DNA from: Desulfovibrio sp.
GTDB taxonomy: Bacteria > Desulfobacterota > Desulfovibrionia > Desulfovibrionales > Desulfovibrionaceae
Assembly: GCA_031272405.1 (NCBI GenBank)
Contig: JAISTW010000068.1
Location: 1 to 42,965, forward strand
Direction of reading: 5' to 3'
Length of the DNA: 42,965 bases
Of the stretch, positions 9,113 to 17,480 are shown piece by piece. The notes beneath the pieces were generated by a model. It was not told where the DNA came from and ran no database searches. It saw only the letters and a program-made list of their open reading frames with translations. Within the stretch, counting starts at the first letter, position 1. Each line of letters begins with the position of its first letter. A program made the translations under genes and the position numbers.

Positions 9113-10048
9113 TTATGTCAGAAGGTGCTGCTTTCTGTCAATTTGCATAACCCACTGGGTTATGGGCATAACGCCGCGCGTGGGCGAGCTGTGGAACCAG
9201 TGTATTTCCGTCGAACCCTGTTCCAGCATGGCCCAGTTGGTAAATGTGGAGCCGATGACAAGAGTCGGCGGGGGATCGGGCTCAACGCGGGAGTTGACAA
9301 TTTCGTTGGTTGTCCAGAAAACATTGGTCTGCTCGTTGTTGTCGCTGGTACAGTATATAATGAGACAGAGCAGTTGAGAGCCTTTTTTCAGCTTGTCCGG
9401 CGGGTTGGCGGGGTCCTCGATGGAAAAGCGCAGGGCGACGCCGGTGGAGGAAATATTTTCCAGCACAACAGGCGCGTCAAGCATCCCCTGCCGGTAATGA
9501 ATAAGCGGCGGACCGACTTCCGATGTTGTTCGGGGCATGGGCCGCGTCGGGTCAAGATGCCAGACGGCGACGGCCCGCACGGAGTCGCTCGGCGGCCTGA
9601 TGCGGATGAAATTGCGCTTCTGCCCTACTTCCAGATCGCGGGGCGGGGTGAGGGTGATGTGCGATTTTTTGCCTTGCGCCTTGATGTTCTTCACCGTTGA
9701 GCGGAATTTATAAAAGATGGGGCCCTCTGGAAGGGTGACGCGAAAATAAACGTCGATGTTGGCCTCAATCCATTCGCTGGACACATATTCCAGCACCTCC
9801 ACTTCCAGACGGTCGTCTTCCACAACCCGCATCAGAGCGGAAAGGCCGTGTTTGGCGTCTCCTTCGTCCAAAAGTTTGATGTCCAGAGTTTCGTTCTGCT
9901 CCTGGGCCTTGCGCAGGATATCCATAAGGATCGCCTTGCGGTGAATGGCGTGCTTTCGGTTCTGCCGTCGTCTGCGCAGAAAAGTGAAAGAAAATGCCAA
10001 AATGGCGACAAGAGCGACAAGAATGAAAAAATACTCGTGCATTTCCAT
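9113..10048 (-). CDS. Membrane-anchored PilZ-domain protein (c-di-GMP effector)
   Basis: A 311-residue protein. One membrane helix at residues 6-24 is followed by a basic stretch (RRRRQNRKH), consistent with a cytoplasmic body anchored at the inner membrane. An N-terminal YcgR-like region precedes the PilZ domain. Both c-di-GMP contacts are present: R145-N-F-I-R149 (RxxxR) and N198-I-S-S-T-G203 (NxSxxG). The protein should therefore bind cyclic di-GMP and may act as a flagellar brake or surface regulator; the exact target is inferred. Its ATG overlaps the mnmG stop codon (TAATG), so the two genes are coupled, although their functions have no obvious link. An internal ATG at codon 3 is an alternative start. 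Confidence 0.85.
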   Translation of the reverse strand: MEMHEYFFILVALVAILAFSFTFLRRRRQNRKHAIHRKAILMDILRKAQEQNETLDIKLLDEGDAKHGLSALMRVVEDDRLEVEVLEYVSSEWIEANIDVYFRVTLPEGPIFYKFRSTVKNIKAQGKKSHITLTPPRDLEVGQKRNFIRIRPPSDSVRAVAVWHLDPTRPMPRTTSEVGPPLIHYRQGMLDAPVVLENISSTGVALRFSIEDPANPPDKLKKGSQLLCLIIYCTSDNNEQTNVFWTTNEIVNSRVEPDPPPTLVIGSTFTNWAMLEQGSTEIHWFHSSPTRGVMPITQWVMQIDRKQHLLT

Positions 10049-11982
10049 TATGGCATGTCATCCGTATGTCTTTGGCCCTGTCCGCCGCGCTGGGCGCGCA
10101 ACCGGCCAAGTTTGTGCAAATGTATCTCAAGGCAGCCGACGGCCGCCGGCGTCACCCCGGAAATACGCCCCGCCTGTCCCAGATTGAGCGGGCGCACACG
10201 GGTTAATTTTTCCTGAACTTCCAGAGAAAGTCCAGCTACTTTTGCATAATTGATGTCCGGCGGCAAAGGGATGCTCTCCTGTTTGGCTGAACGGGCAATA
10301 CGGCGTCTTTCGCGTGCCAGATACCCGGCGTACTTGATATCGGTCAGCACGCGTTCACGCGCCGGCCCGTCGCAAAGCGCCAAAGCCGCGACCATATCCT
10401 TGTGCAGACTGCGTGTCGCCTCTTTGTCCAACAGAGTTTGCAGACTGTCAACGTCCAAATCCGGCCGGCGCAACAATTCCGCCAGGGATGTTCCGGCCTT
10501 CAGCGCGCCTGCTTCGCTTGGCTTATCGGCAGGAAGGCGCATTTTCGAAAGGTTTTTTTGGAGGAAAGCGCAGGATTTTTCTTTGTCGTGAAAAACACGC
10601 CAATGCGCATCGTCCACGAGGCCCATTTCCCTGCCCAGGGGAGTCAGGCGTTGATCGGCATTGTCTTCACGCAGCAGGAGGCGGTATTCCGCGCGGGAAG
10701 TGAACATGCGATAGGGTTCCCGTGTGCCCAGCGTGGTGAGGTCGTCAACAAGCACAGCCATATAGGCGCTGTCGCGGCCCGGCAAAAAGGGGGGGCGCTC
10801 TTGGAGCGCGCGCGAAATATTCAAAGCCGCCCACAGTCCCTGGGCCGCCGCTTCCTCATAGCCCGAGGTGCCGTTGATCTGCCCCGCCAGCCAGAGGCCG
10901 GGCACAGGCTTGCTTTCAAGGGTGGCCGCGAGCTGTATGGGATTGACGTAGTCGTATTCGATAGCGTAACCGGGTCGCGTCATGACGCAGCGCTCCAGGC
11001 CGGCGATGGAGTGGAGCATGGCTTGCTGCACGTCCAGAGGCAAAGATGTGGGAATGCCGTTGGCGTAAATTTCCGGACTTTCCAGCCCCTCCGGCTCCAG
11101 AAATATCTGATGGCGCTCCCTGTCGGGAAAACGAGCCACCTTGTCCTCAATGGACGGGCAATAGCGGGCCCCCGTACCTTTGATGACGCCGGTGAACAGA
11201 GGAGATCTGTCGAAGCCGTCTCTGATGATGCTGTGTGTCGCCGGGTTCGTCCAGGTGATGTGGCAACAGACCTGCTCCAGGACAGATCCCGGCCCGTGAA
11301 AACTGAAACGCGGCGGCGGATTGTCGCCGGGCTGCGCCTCAAGACGGGAAAAGTCTATGGAGGAACGCGACAAGCGTGGGGTAGTGCCTGTTTTCAGCCG
11401 TCCAAGTTCAAAACCCAGTTCACGCAGATTTTGAGAAAGACCGGTGGAGGGTTCGTCCCCCAGACGACCGCCGGGACGATTGTTGAGGCCGATGTGGATG
11501 CGTCCTTCCAGAAAGGTTCCTGTGGTCAGCAACACATGGCGGGCGGCAAAAGCGAGCCCCTGCCGAGTGCGCACGCCAACCGCGCGCGCGTCGTCACAGA
11601 CGATGGCGGCAACCATGTCCTGCCAGACACGCAGGTTGGGCAGAGAAAAAAGCGTCTTCCTCACCACCCGCAGGTAGGCGTCCCGGTCAATCTGGGCGCG
11701 CGTGGCCCGGACGGCCGGCCCTTTGCTTTGGTTCAGGGTGCGGAACTGTATGCCGGCCGCGTCCGCCCACAGTCCCATCGCGCCGCCCAGTGCGTCTATT
11801 TCCCGCGTGAGGTGCCCTTTGGCAAGACCACCTATAGCGGGGTTGCAGGAAAGATGCCCAAGGCGGTCAATATTGCCGGTGATCAGCAGAACACTGTGAC
11901 CGAGTTTGGCCAGAGCACGAGCGGCCTCGCAGCCAGCGTGCCCGCCGCCCGCAATAATGCAGTCAAAAACGGCGTCGGGCAT
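10048..11982 (-). CDS. mnmG: tRNA uridine-5-carboxymethylaminomethyl modification enzyme MnmG (GidA)
   Basis: MnmG with MnmE places the carboxymethylaminomethyl group on wobble U34 of several tRNAs, using FAD. The protein begins [21 protein letters not shown], with the dinucleotide-binding GGGHAG near residue 12. It also has [22 protein letters not shown] and [11 protein letters not shown], all hallmarks of the family. The frame is open further upstream to 12147, but the extra residues are low-complexity Arg/Gln-rich and read through the neighbouring gene, so the ATG at 11982 (644 residues) was chosen. The C-terminus, with [13 protein letters not shown], is the usual SAM-like helical domain. 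It is 26 bp downstream of the small four-cysteine gene and overlaps the PilZ gene by one base. Confidence 0.95.
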   Translation of the reverse strand: MPDAVFDCIIAGGGHAGCEAARALAKLGHSVLLITGNIDRLGHLSCNPAIGGLAKGHLTREIDALGGAMGLWADAAGIQFRTLNQSKGPAVRATRAQIDRDAYLRVVRKTLFSLPNLRVWQDMVAAIVCDDARAVGVRTRQGLAFAARHVLLTTGTFLEGRIHIGLNNRPGGRLGDEPSTGLSQNLRELGFELGRLKTGTTPRLSRSSIDFSRLEAQPGDNPPPRFSFHGPGSVLEQVCCHITWTNPATHSIIRDGFDRSPLFTGVIKGTGARYCPSIEDKVARFPDRERHQIFLEPEGLESPEIYANGIPTSLPLDVQQAMLHSIAGLERCVMTRPGYAIEYDYVNPIQLAATLESKPVPGLWLAGQINGTSGYEEAAAQGLWAALNISRALQERPPFLPGRDSAYMAVLVDDLTTLGTREPYRMFTSRAEYRLLLREDNADQRLTPLGREMGLVDDAHWRVFHDKEKSCAFLQKNLSKMRLPADKPSEAGALKAGTSLAELLRRPDLDVDSLQTLLDKEATRSLHKDMVAALALCDGPARERVLTDIKYAGYLARERRRIARSAKQESIPLPPDINYAKVAGLSLEVQEKLTRVRPLNLGQAGRISGVTPAAVGCLEIHLHKLGRLRAQRGGQGQRHTDDMP

Positions 11983-12008
11983 GGCTCGGCGGAAGGGGAG
12001 AGTCCGCC

Positions 12009-12272
12009 TTAACGGCCCTTGGCGGCGCGTTTGGACGCCTTGAGGGGGTTCACCTTGACAGCGGCGGCGGATTGATTTTTGATATGCGTGGCGAAATTGC
12101 ACTGGCCGCCGGCCCATTTGCCGCCGGGATTGGGATAACTGGAGCAAAATTCCTGTTCCTCGAACTGCCGCACGCGATCACAGCCCGAACACTGCTCCAC
12201 GACGGGGGAGAGAAGAAAACCGTTCACGCTTACGCCTTCGGACGTCTTGACGGCATTGGGCAAAACACTCAT
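12009..12272 (-). CDS. Small four-cysteine protein of unknown function
   Basis: About 87 residues, not recognised. The centre holds QCSGCDR (Cys-x2-Cys), then a third cysteine in EEQEFCSS and a fourth in [10 protein letters not shown], a pattern that could bind zinc or an iron-sulfur cluster. The C-terminus is basic ([10 protein letters not shown]). Two in-frame ATG codons lie close together (12278 and 12272). GAGG is 9 nt before the second and only 3 nt before the first, so the second was preferred. It sits immediately upstream of mnmG on the same strand with a 26-bp gap, which suggests co-transcription, perhaps with an RNA-related role. That role is inference only. Confidence 0.7.
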   Translation of the reverse strand: MSVLPNAVKTSEGVSVNGFLLSPVVEQCSGCDRVRQFEEQEFCSSYPNPGGKWAGGQCNFATHIKNQSAAAVKVNPLKASKRAAKGR

Positions 12273-12405
12273 ATGCATGTACCTCGTGATTTTTTGCGGA
12301 GTTGCTTAAATTCGGGAAAAAAAGTATAGTCTCTTGGTCGTAAAAGTCAAGCATAACCGGCCTGCTCATTTCAAAACCGAACCGTGAATCTGAAACGGAC
12401 ACGCC

Positions 12406-13167
12406 ATGGAGCAACTTGCCGTCTTCGCCGTTGTTTTTTTGCTTGTTTGCGCTTTCGCCGCGGGATTCATCGACAGCATAGCCGGCGGCGGCGGCCTTGT
12501 CAGCCTGCCTGCCCTGCTTGTGGCCGGAGTCGCGCCGCACATGGCTCTTGGCACAAACAAATGCATGTCCACTTGCGGCACAGCCTTTTCGCTGTTTTTA
12601 TATGCCCGCGGCAAGGTTGTGGACTGGAACGCGGTTGCGGCGGGAATTCCCTTTTCCCTTCTCGGCGCCTACGCCGGAAGCCGGGCTGTGCTTTTGCTCA
12701 ACCCGGAGTTATTGGCCAAAGTCATTATAGTCGCCCTGCCCCTGGTCGCCGCGCTGACTTTTACGCGCCGAAAAACGCGCGAACGGGGACAGCCGCTGAG
12801 TCGGGCCGCCGTTTTCGCCCGCGTTGCGCCGATGGCTTTCTGTATAGGGTTTTATGACGGCTTTCTGGGGCCGGGCACAGGCACTTTTATCCTGCTTGGT
12901 CTGCATTTTTTGCTCAGGATGGACCTGGTCAGGGCCAGCGGCACCACCAAAGCTTTCAACCTTGCCTCCAACATGGGAGGGCTGGCCGGTTTTTTGCTGG
13001 GCGGCAATGTGCTTTTTGATCTGGGTCTGTCCATGGCCCTGGCCAATATCGCCGGCAATGTTCTCGGCAGCCGCATGGCCCTGAAGAAAGGGGCCGACGT
13101 TGTGCGTAAAATGCTGCTCGCGTCTCTGGCCTTGCTTCTGGCCACGTTGATCATACGTTACTGTTAG
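12406..13167 (+). CDS. TauE/SafE (TSUP) family anion exporter
   Basis: A 253-residue polytopic membrane protein of the TauE/SafE family. The N-terminal signature GFIDSIAGGGGLVSLPALL and the second-half repeat GFYDGFLGPGTGTFILL are the two inverted-repeat motifs of this family. Characterised relatives export sulfite, sulfoacetate or related organosulfur anions. Length is normal for the family. It is transcribed divergently from the small four-cysteine gene across about 130 bp that would hold both promoters. The window holds a second candidate sulfur-anion exporter (the YeiH-family protein at 697-2448). Confidence 0.88.
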   Translation: MEQLAVFAVVFLLVCAFAAGFIDSIAGGGGLVSLPALLVAGVAPHMALGTNKCMSTCGTAFSLFLYARGKVVDWNAVAAGIPFSLLGAYAGSRAVLLLNPELLAKVIIVALPLVAALTFTRRKTRERGQPLSRAAVFARVAPMAFCIGFYDGFLGPGTGTFILLGLHFLLRMDLVRASGTTKAFNLASNMGGLAGFLLGGNVLFDLGLSMALANIAGNVLGSRMALKKGADVVRKMLLASLALLLATLIIRYC

Positions 13168-13269
13168 CGCCGTCTTTGGCATTCGCTGAAATTATTTAAG
13201 CAGTTCCAACCAATAAGCGATCCGTCATTATCGCTGATTTCAGGGGTGACAGACGGCGTCGGATGTGCG

Positions 13270-13530
13270 CTATCGTCCCTCAATCCAGGAGTCGTCCTCA
13301 AGCGCCTTGTAGTTGCGCACGATCAGGTAGTGCGTGCCGTCCTGCTCCTCATGCATGCCTGTCGCCTCAACCAACAGGCTGACCTCGTCGTCCAGGTCAA
13401 CGCCGGCACCCCGCGGCACGACGCGATACTCCACATCATCCTGCACTATGGCCACGCGCGCCTGACGAGCGTCCAGCGAGCGTGGAACAGCGACAACATA
13501 GCCCCTAACGCGGATAGGCCCTGTGCTCAT
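13270..13530 (-). CDS. Small conserved-looking cytoplasmic protein of unknown function
   Basis: An 86-residue soluble protein, not recognised. It is mostly alternating beta-type sequence (IRVRGYVVAV, ARVAIVQDDVEYRVV, GTHYLIVRNY) with an acidic C-terminus, suggesting a small barrel or OB-like fold. The open frame extends to 13647, but the extension is unlike the rest and carries no plausible start. The ATG at 13530 is preceded by purine-rich GACAGGAC, though the spacing is short. It is convergent with the TauE/SafE exporter (102 bp between stops) and divergent from nrfH, whose promoter region it shares. Confidence 0.6.
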   Translation of the reverse strand: MSTGPIRVRGYVVAVPRSLDARQARVAIVQDDVEYRVVPRGAGVDLDDEVSLLVEATGMHEEQDGTHYLIVRNYKALEDDSWIEGR

Positions 13531-13602
13531 GTCCTGTCTAGCCCCTGTGAAATACTTGCTCCCGCAAAATTTTTGAAGGTTTATAGCTCTTTTTTGGGTA
13601 GT

Positions 13603-13616
13603 TGGCAAGTGCTTGC
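13603..13616 (+). promoter_or_regulatory. Palindrome in the nrfHA promoter region, with a near-miss sigma-54 element
   Basis: GCAAG-TG-CTTGC (13605-13616) is a perfect 12-base palindrome 84-95 bp before the nrfH start, well placed for an operator. The same bases contain TGG (13603-13605) and TTGC (13613-13616), which resemble the -24/-12 elements of a sigma-54 promoter. The distance between the GG and GC pairs is 9 nt instead of the required 10, so a sigma-54 promoter is not supported as it stands. Nitrite-responsive sigma-54 control of nrfHA is known in Desulfovibrio vulgaris, which is why the near match is recorded. Confidence 0.35.
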
Positions 13617-13699
13617 GCTCCTCAATGTGTTCTGGTATGTGATGCAAACATTAGGTTGAGGCTTCGGTATTTCGCACTCAAATATTTAAGGAGGTCTCT

Positions 13700-14167
13700 A
13701 TGGGATTGCCTCGCAACGGCCCCGGGCTCAAATGTCTTTGGGTCGGTCTTGTTGCCGGCGTCGCGCTTGTCTGTGTTTTGTGGTCGGCCATGGCCGCCAC
13801 GGATCAGCGGCCCTTCTGCTCAAGCTGTCACCTCATGCAGGAAGCGGCGGTGACGCACAAAATGGGGACGCATGCGGACAAATCCTGCAACGACTGCCAC
13901 GCTCCGCACGATCTGTTGACGAAAATTCCCTTTAAAGCCGGCGAAGGCCTGCGCGATTTCATGGCGAACGTCTCCGGCAAGGACCTTCCTTATCCGGCTT
14001 CGGAGCAGACGCGCCGCACAGTCAACGAGAACTGTATTTCCTGCCATGCCCAGACCAACATCAGGGTCGCCGTCATGGCTTCCAAGACCTACTGCGTGGA
14101 TTGCCACCGCAATGTGGCCCACATGCGTTCCAAGTCTGTCAGCACAAGGATGGTAGCGTATGAATAG
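13700..14167 (+). CDS. nrfH: Cytochrome c nitrite reductase small subunit NrfH
   Basis: NrfH is the membrane quinol dehydrogenase that passes electrons from menaquinol to NrfA. The 155-residue protein has one N-terminal membrane anchor (about residues 12-32) and four haem c motifs: C40-SSCH44, C63-NDCH67, C112-ISCH116 and C132-VDCH136. The first is followed by L-M, the CxxCHxM arrangement that gives NrfH its unusual methionine-ligated first haem. AAGGAGG lies 5 nt before the ATG. The gene overlaps nrfA by 8 bp, as usual for this coupled pair. It belongs to the NapC/NirT family; the pairing with nrfA makes NrfH the secure name. Confidence 0.96.
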   Translation: MGLPRNGPGLKCLWVGLVAGVALVCVLWSAMAATDQRPFCSSCHLMQEAAVTHKMGTHADKSCNDCHAPHDLLTKIPFKAGEGLRDFMANVSGKDLPYPASEQTRRTVNENCISCHAQTNIRVAVMASKTYCVDCHRNVAHMRSKSVSTRMVAYE

Positions 14168-15731
14168 AAGACTCTGTACCCTCGCGGCTGCGGCAGCCAT
14201 GCTTGGCGCCGTTTTGCTTTCTGCCTGTAATGACGTGAAAACTGAATTGAAAACCCCGGTCTACAAAACTTCCATCAAGGAAGACGAAACGCGCATGTCG
14301 CCGTTTAAAAGCCAGTTTCCCGACGAGTACGCCTCGTATCAGAAAAACAACGAAAGCGAAATCATGACGGTGTACAAAGGTTCGGTTCCCTATCACAAAA
14401 ACGACAACGTCAATCCCTTGCCGGCGGGATACAAATACGCCCAACCCTATCTGAAAAACCTCTGGCTCGGCTACCCGTTCAGTTTTGAATACAACGAGGC
14501 CAGAGGCCACACCCGCGCCGTCGAGGATTTCGTCAATATTGACCGCATCAACCGCTACGGCGCGGACGGCAAGGCTCTTATGCCCACCACCTGCTGGAAC
14601 TGCAAGACGCCCAAAATGTTGACCTGGCACAAGGAATACGGCGACAAGCTGTGGAGCATGGACGCCAATGCCTTTCGGGGCAAGGACAAAATAGACGCCG
14701 TGGATGAAACCATCAACTGCGCCAACTGCCATAACCCCACCAACATGGAGCTGCGCCTGTATTCCGTGCCCCTCAAGGAGTGGCTCCAGAGGTCAGGCCA
14801 GGATTGGAACAAAATTTCGCGCAATGAAAAGCGCAGCCTGGTCTGCGCCCAGTGTCATTCGGAATACTACTTCACCCACAAGGACAACGGTCCGGCTGCC
14901 AAACCCGTGTTCCCCTGGGATGACGGCAAGGATCCCGAAGATATGTACAAGTACTACATGACGCACGGCGCCAAGGACGCTTCCGGAAAGTCCGGCCCCT
15001 TTGTCGACTTTGCCCATGCGGTCTCCAAAACGCCCATCATCAAGATGCAGCATCCCGATTACGAAATGTTTGTTGATGGTCCACATGGTGCCGCCGGCGT
15101 CGCCTGCGCGGACTGCCATATGCAGTATCAGCGCGTGGACGGCAAAAAGGTCTCCAGCCATTGGATGACAGCCCCTCTCAAGGATGCCGAGATGCGCGCC
15201 TGCCGCCAGTGCCACGCCGACAAGACGGCTGATTTCCTCAGAGAGCGCGTGATTTACACCCAAAAGAAAACCTTTGACCAGTTGCTGAAGGCCCAGGAAG
15301 TTTCAGTCAGGGCGCATGAAGCCGTCCGCCTGGCCGCCGAAGCGACGGACAAGGCCGCCGACTACGACGCGCTGCTCAAGCAGGCGAGGGAAATGGTGCG
15401 TAAGGGCCAGCTTTTCTGGGATTATGTCTCTGCAGAAAACAGCGTGGGTTTCCACAATCCGGCCAAATCGCTGGAGACGCTCATGAAGTCGGCCGAAGCG
15501 AGCCAAGCCGCCATTGACCTGGCATGTCAGGCCGCCAACTACAGCATAGCGCCCGCCCTTGTGGGCGACATCACAAAGATTGTTCCGCCCATTCTGAATC
15601 ACAGCCGCAAGCTGATGCAGTCGCCGGAGCATCTGGCCAGTCATCCCTGGCTCAAGTATCTCAAGCCGTTCCCGCCCGCGCCTCAGGTTTGGGACGGACA
15701 GAACAAACTCACATCTGACGCGGCCAAATAA
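14160..15731 (+). CDS. nrfA: Cytochrome c nitrite reductase catalytic subunit NrfA (lipoprotein form)
   Basis: NrfA reduces nitrite to ammonium with six electrons in the periplasm. The 523-residue protein has five haem sites. The catalytic haem has the special CWNCK motif (C145 to K149, lysine-ligated), and the other four are C187-ANCH, C229-AQCH, C316-ADCH and C348-RQCH. The N-terminus is a lipoprotein signal with lipobox LLSAC (C23), so the enzyme should be tethered to the membrane beside NrfH, as in Desulfovibrio NrfHA complexes. The start lies inside the end of nrfH, with AAGGATGG upstream as ribosome binding site. A bidirectional terminator follows the stop. Confidence 0.97.
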   Translation: MNRRLCTLAAAAAMLGAVLLSACNDVKTELKTPVYKTSIKEDETRMSPFKSQFPDEYASYQKNNESEIMTVYKGSVPYHKNDNVNPLPAGYKYAQPYLKNLWLGYPFSFEYNEARGHTRAVEDFVNIDRINRYGADGKALMPTTCWNCKTPKMLTWHKEYGDKLWSMDANAFRGKDKIDAVDETINCANCHNPTNMELRLYSVPLKEWLQRSGQDWNKISRNEKRSLVCAQCHSEYYFTHKDNGPAAKPVFPWDDGKDPEDMYKYYMTHGAKDASGKSGPFVDFAHAVSKTPIIKMQHPDYEMFVDGPHGAAGVACADCHMQYQRVDGKKVSSHWMTAPLKDAEMRACRQCHADKTADFLRERVIYTQKKTFDQLLKAQEVSVRAHEAVRLAAEATDKAADYDALLKQAREMVRKGQLFWDYVSAENSVGFHNPAKSLETLMKSAEASQAAIDLACQAANYSIAPALVGDITKIVPPILNHSRKLMQSPEHLASHPWLKYLKPFPPAPQVWDGQNKLTSDAAK

Positions 15732-15755
15732 GGACGCGCGGAACCGCGTACAATA

Positions 15756-15779
15756 AAAGGGGGCCAGATGGCCCCCTTT
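15756..15779. terminator. Bidirectional intrinsic terminator between nrfA and hcp
   Basis: AAAGGGGGCC (15756-15765) and GGCCCCCTTT (15770-15779) form a perfect 10-bp stem around a 4-nt AGAT loop. AAAA precedes it and TTT follows, so it can terminate nrfHA on the plus strand and hcp on the minus strand. Confidence 0.85.
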
Positions 15780-15797
15780 CTCATTGTCCTGTCCGTT

Positions 15798-17384
15798 TCA
15801 GTCCCTCTTGCCCAAAATCATCGCCAGATCTCCCGCAGGCGTGCTGATGGGTCTGATGCCGTACTTTTCCACCAGGAAGGAGAGCACGTTGGGCGAAACA
15901 AAAGCCGGGAGCGACGGTCCGAGCAAAATATTTTTGATGCCCAGATGCAGAAGAGAAAGCAGAATGCTGACGGCCTTCTGCTCGTACCATGACAGCACAA
16001 GGGTCAGCGGAAGGTCGTTGACGCCGCAGTTGAAGGCTTCCGACAGGGCAAGGGCCACCTTGACGGCCGACCAGGCATCATTGCATTGTCCCATGTCCAA
16101 AATTCGGGGCAGACCGGCAATCTGGCCGATGTCCAGGTCATTGAACCGGTATTTGCCGCAGGCCAGGGTGAGAACAAGAGTGTCCGGCGGCGTTTGCTTC
16201 ACAAAATCGGTATAATAGTTTCTGCCCGGCCTGGCCCCGTCGCAGCCGCCGACAAGGAAAAAATGCCTGATCGCCTTGCTTTTCACGGCGCTGACGATTG
16301 TGTCGGCGGCGGACAAGACAGCCCCGTGCCCGAACCCCGTCATGACACTGTCACCGCCGTTTATGCCCGTCATGTGCCGCTTTTCCGGATATCCGCCCAG
16401 TTCCAGCGCCTTATTGATTACCGGGGTGAAATCCTTGTTTTCCCCGATATGGACTGCGCCGGGGAAATGCACAACGGATGTCGTAAATACGCGATCCCGA
16501 TAACCGTCTCTGACGGGCATCAGGCAGTTGGTCGTGAACAGAACAGGCGCTGGGACGCCGTCGAACTCCTTTTGCTGATTCTGCCAGGCCGTGCCGAAAT
16601 TGCCCTTCAACTGGGGATATTTTTTCAATTCGGGATAGGCGTGAGCGGGCAGCATTTCACCGTGGGTATAAACATTGACGCATCTGCCTCTCGTCTGCTC
16701 CAGAAGCAAAGCGAGATCATGGAGATCATGGCCGCTGACGACGACAAAGGGACCTTTTTCAACGGAAAGCTGCACAGAGGTCGGCTTCGGAACGCCGTAG
16801 GCTCCCGTGTTGGCCCTGTCCAGCAGGTCCATGCATTTCAGATTTATTCTCCCGGTTTCCATGACCAACGGCAGCAACTTTTCCATGCCGCAGCCATCCT
16901 CCCCAATTGCGGCAAGAGCCTTGCCGAAGAAGTCGTTGACTTCCCCATCCGTGTGACCCAGCGCGCGGGCGTGCAGAGCGTAGGCCGCGATGCCGCGCAG
17001 ACCGAACAAAATCAGGGATTTCAGGGAACGCTCATCCTCATCCGCTTCCCACAGTTTCGCCATGTCGTAATCGCCGCCTGCCGGGAGCCGCTTCAACATC
17101 TTCTCTTCGCGTACCCGTTCCGTCAGTTTCTCTATCGCGTCGTCGTCAAAATTGACGTTGGTGACGGTGGCGAACAATCCTTCCATAACAAGACCATGCA
17201 GCGACTCCGGCAACGCTTCCCCGCCTGCTGCGCGGGCAAGGCCGATCAACGCAGCGGTCAGCCTGTCCTGCGAAACGGCGGCGCTCTTTTGTTTGCCGCA
17301 TACTCCCGCCCGGCCGGAACAAGCTCTGCCGCCGGCTGTCTGCTCACACTGGAAACAAAAAAAATCGTCAAAAGATTCGTTCAT
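15798..17384 (-). CDS. hcp: Hydroxylamine reductase / hybrid-cluster protein Hcp
   Basis: Hcp is a cytoplasmic iron-sulfur protein that reduces nitric oxide or hydroxylamine under nitrosative stress. The 528-residue sequence begins with the cubane-binding cysteines C10, C13, C22 and C29 (CX2C-X8-C-X6-C), the N-terminal spacing typical of strict anaerobes. Further hybrid-cluster ligand segments are visible: GHDLHDLALLLEQT, TNCLMP, GGCDGARPGRNYY and LACGKYRFN. AAGGAG lies 6 nt before the ATG. A good promoter is visible upstream (TTGGAA, 17 nt, TATTAC), overlapped by a TTG-N6-CAA element. The gene is convergent with nrfHA and divergent from a Crp/Fnr-family regulator, a classic HcpR-Hcp layout. 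Confidence 0.96.
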   Translation of the reverse strand: MNESFDDFFCFQCEQTAGGRACSGRAGVCGKQKSAAVSQDRLTAALIGLARAAGGEALPESLHGLVMEGLFATVTNVNFDDDAIEKLTERVREEKMLKRLPAGGDYDMAKLWEADEDERSLKSLILFGLRGIAAYALHARALGHTDGEVNDFFGKALAAIGEDGCGMEKLLPLVMETGRINLKCMDLLDRANTGAYGVPKPTSVQLSVEKGPFVVVSGHDLHDLALLLEQTRGRCVNVYTHGEMLPAHAYPELKKYPQLKGNFGTAWQNQQKEFDGVPAPVLFTTNCLMPVRDGYRDRVFTTSVVHFPGAVHIGENKDFTPVINKALELGGYPEKRHMTGINGGDSVMTGFGHGAVLSAADTIVSAVKSKAIRHFFLVGGCDGARPGRNYYTDFVKQTPPDTLVLTLACGKYRFNDLDIGQIAGLPRILDMGQCNDAWSAVKVALALSEAFNCGVNDLPLTLVLSWYEQKAVSILLSLLHLGIKNILLGPSLPAFVSPNVLSFLVEKYGIRPISTPAGDLAMILGKRD

Positions 17385-17412
17385 GTCGTTCTCCTTTTAA
17401 AAAATATGTGGA

Positions 17413-17470
17413 TTGACTTCGCAAACGCATCCTAGTAAGGGTAATAAAAAAGTTCCGTTGTATTTCCAAC
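17413..17470. promoter_or_regulatory. Divergent hcp/regulator promoter region with two TTG-N6-CAA elements
   Basis: For hcp (minus strand) a -35 TTGGAA is at 17469-17464 and a -10 TATTAC at 17446-17441, with a 17-nt spacer. Two elements of the form TTG-N6-CAA lie at 17413-17424 and 17458-17469; the second extends to GTTG-N6-CAAC (17457-17470). Their centres are 45 bp apart. The right element covers the hcp -35. The left contains TTGACT, a possible -35 for the regulator gene, though its matching -10 is poor. Crp/Fnr proteins bind such inverted TTG/CAA arms, but Fnr itself uses an 8-nt spacing, so assignment to the adjacent regulator is inference. Confidence 0.45.
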
Positions 17471-17480
17471 AAAAAACGGC

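Noticed and set aside
10402..12012. A 536-codon plus-strand open frame across mnmG.
   Set aside because: It is the antisense shadow of mnmG, whose protein motifs are unmistakable; the frame has no family resemblance.
13216..13235. Inverted repeat AGCGAT/ATCGCT between the TauE/SafE gene and the small convergent gene, as a terminator.
   Set aside because: The stem is only 6 bp, not GC-rich, and lacks a U tract; too weak to call.
13603..13616. A sigma-54 promoter for nrfHA.
   Set aside because: The GG and GC pairs are 9 nt apart instead of 10, so it is recorded only as a near match and as a palindrome.
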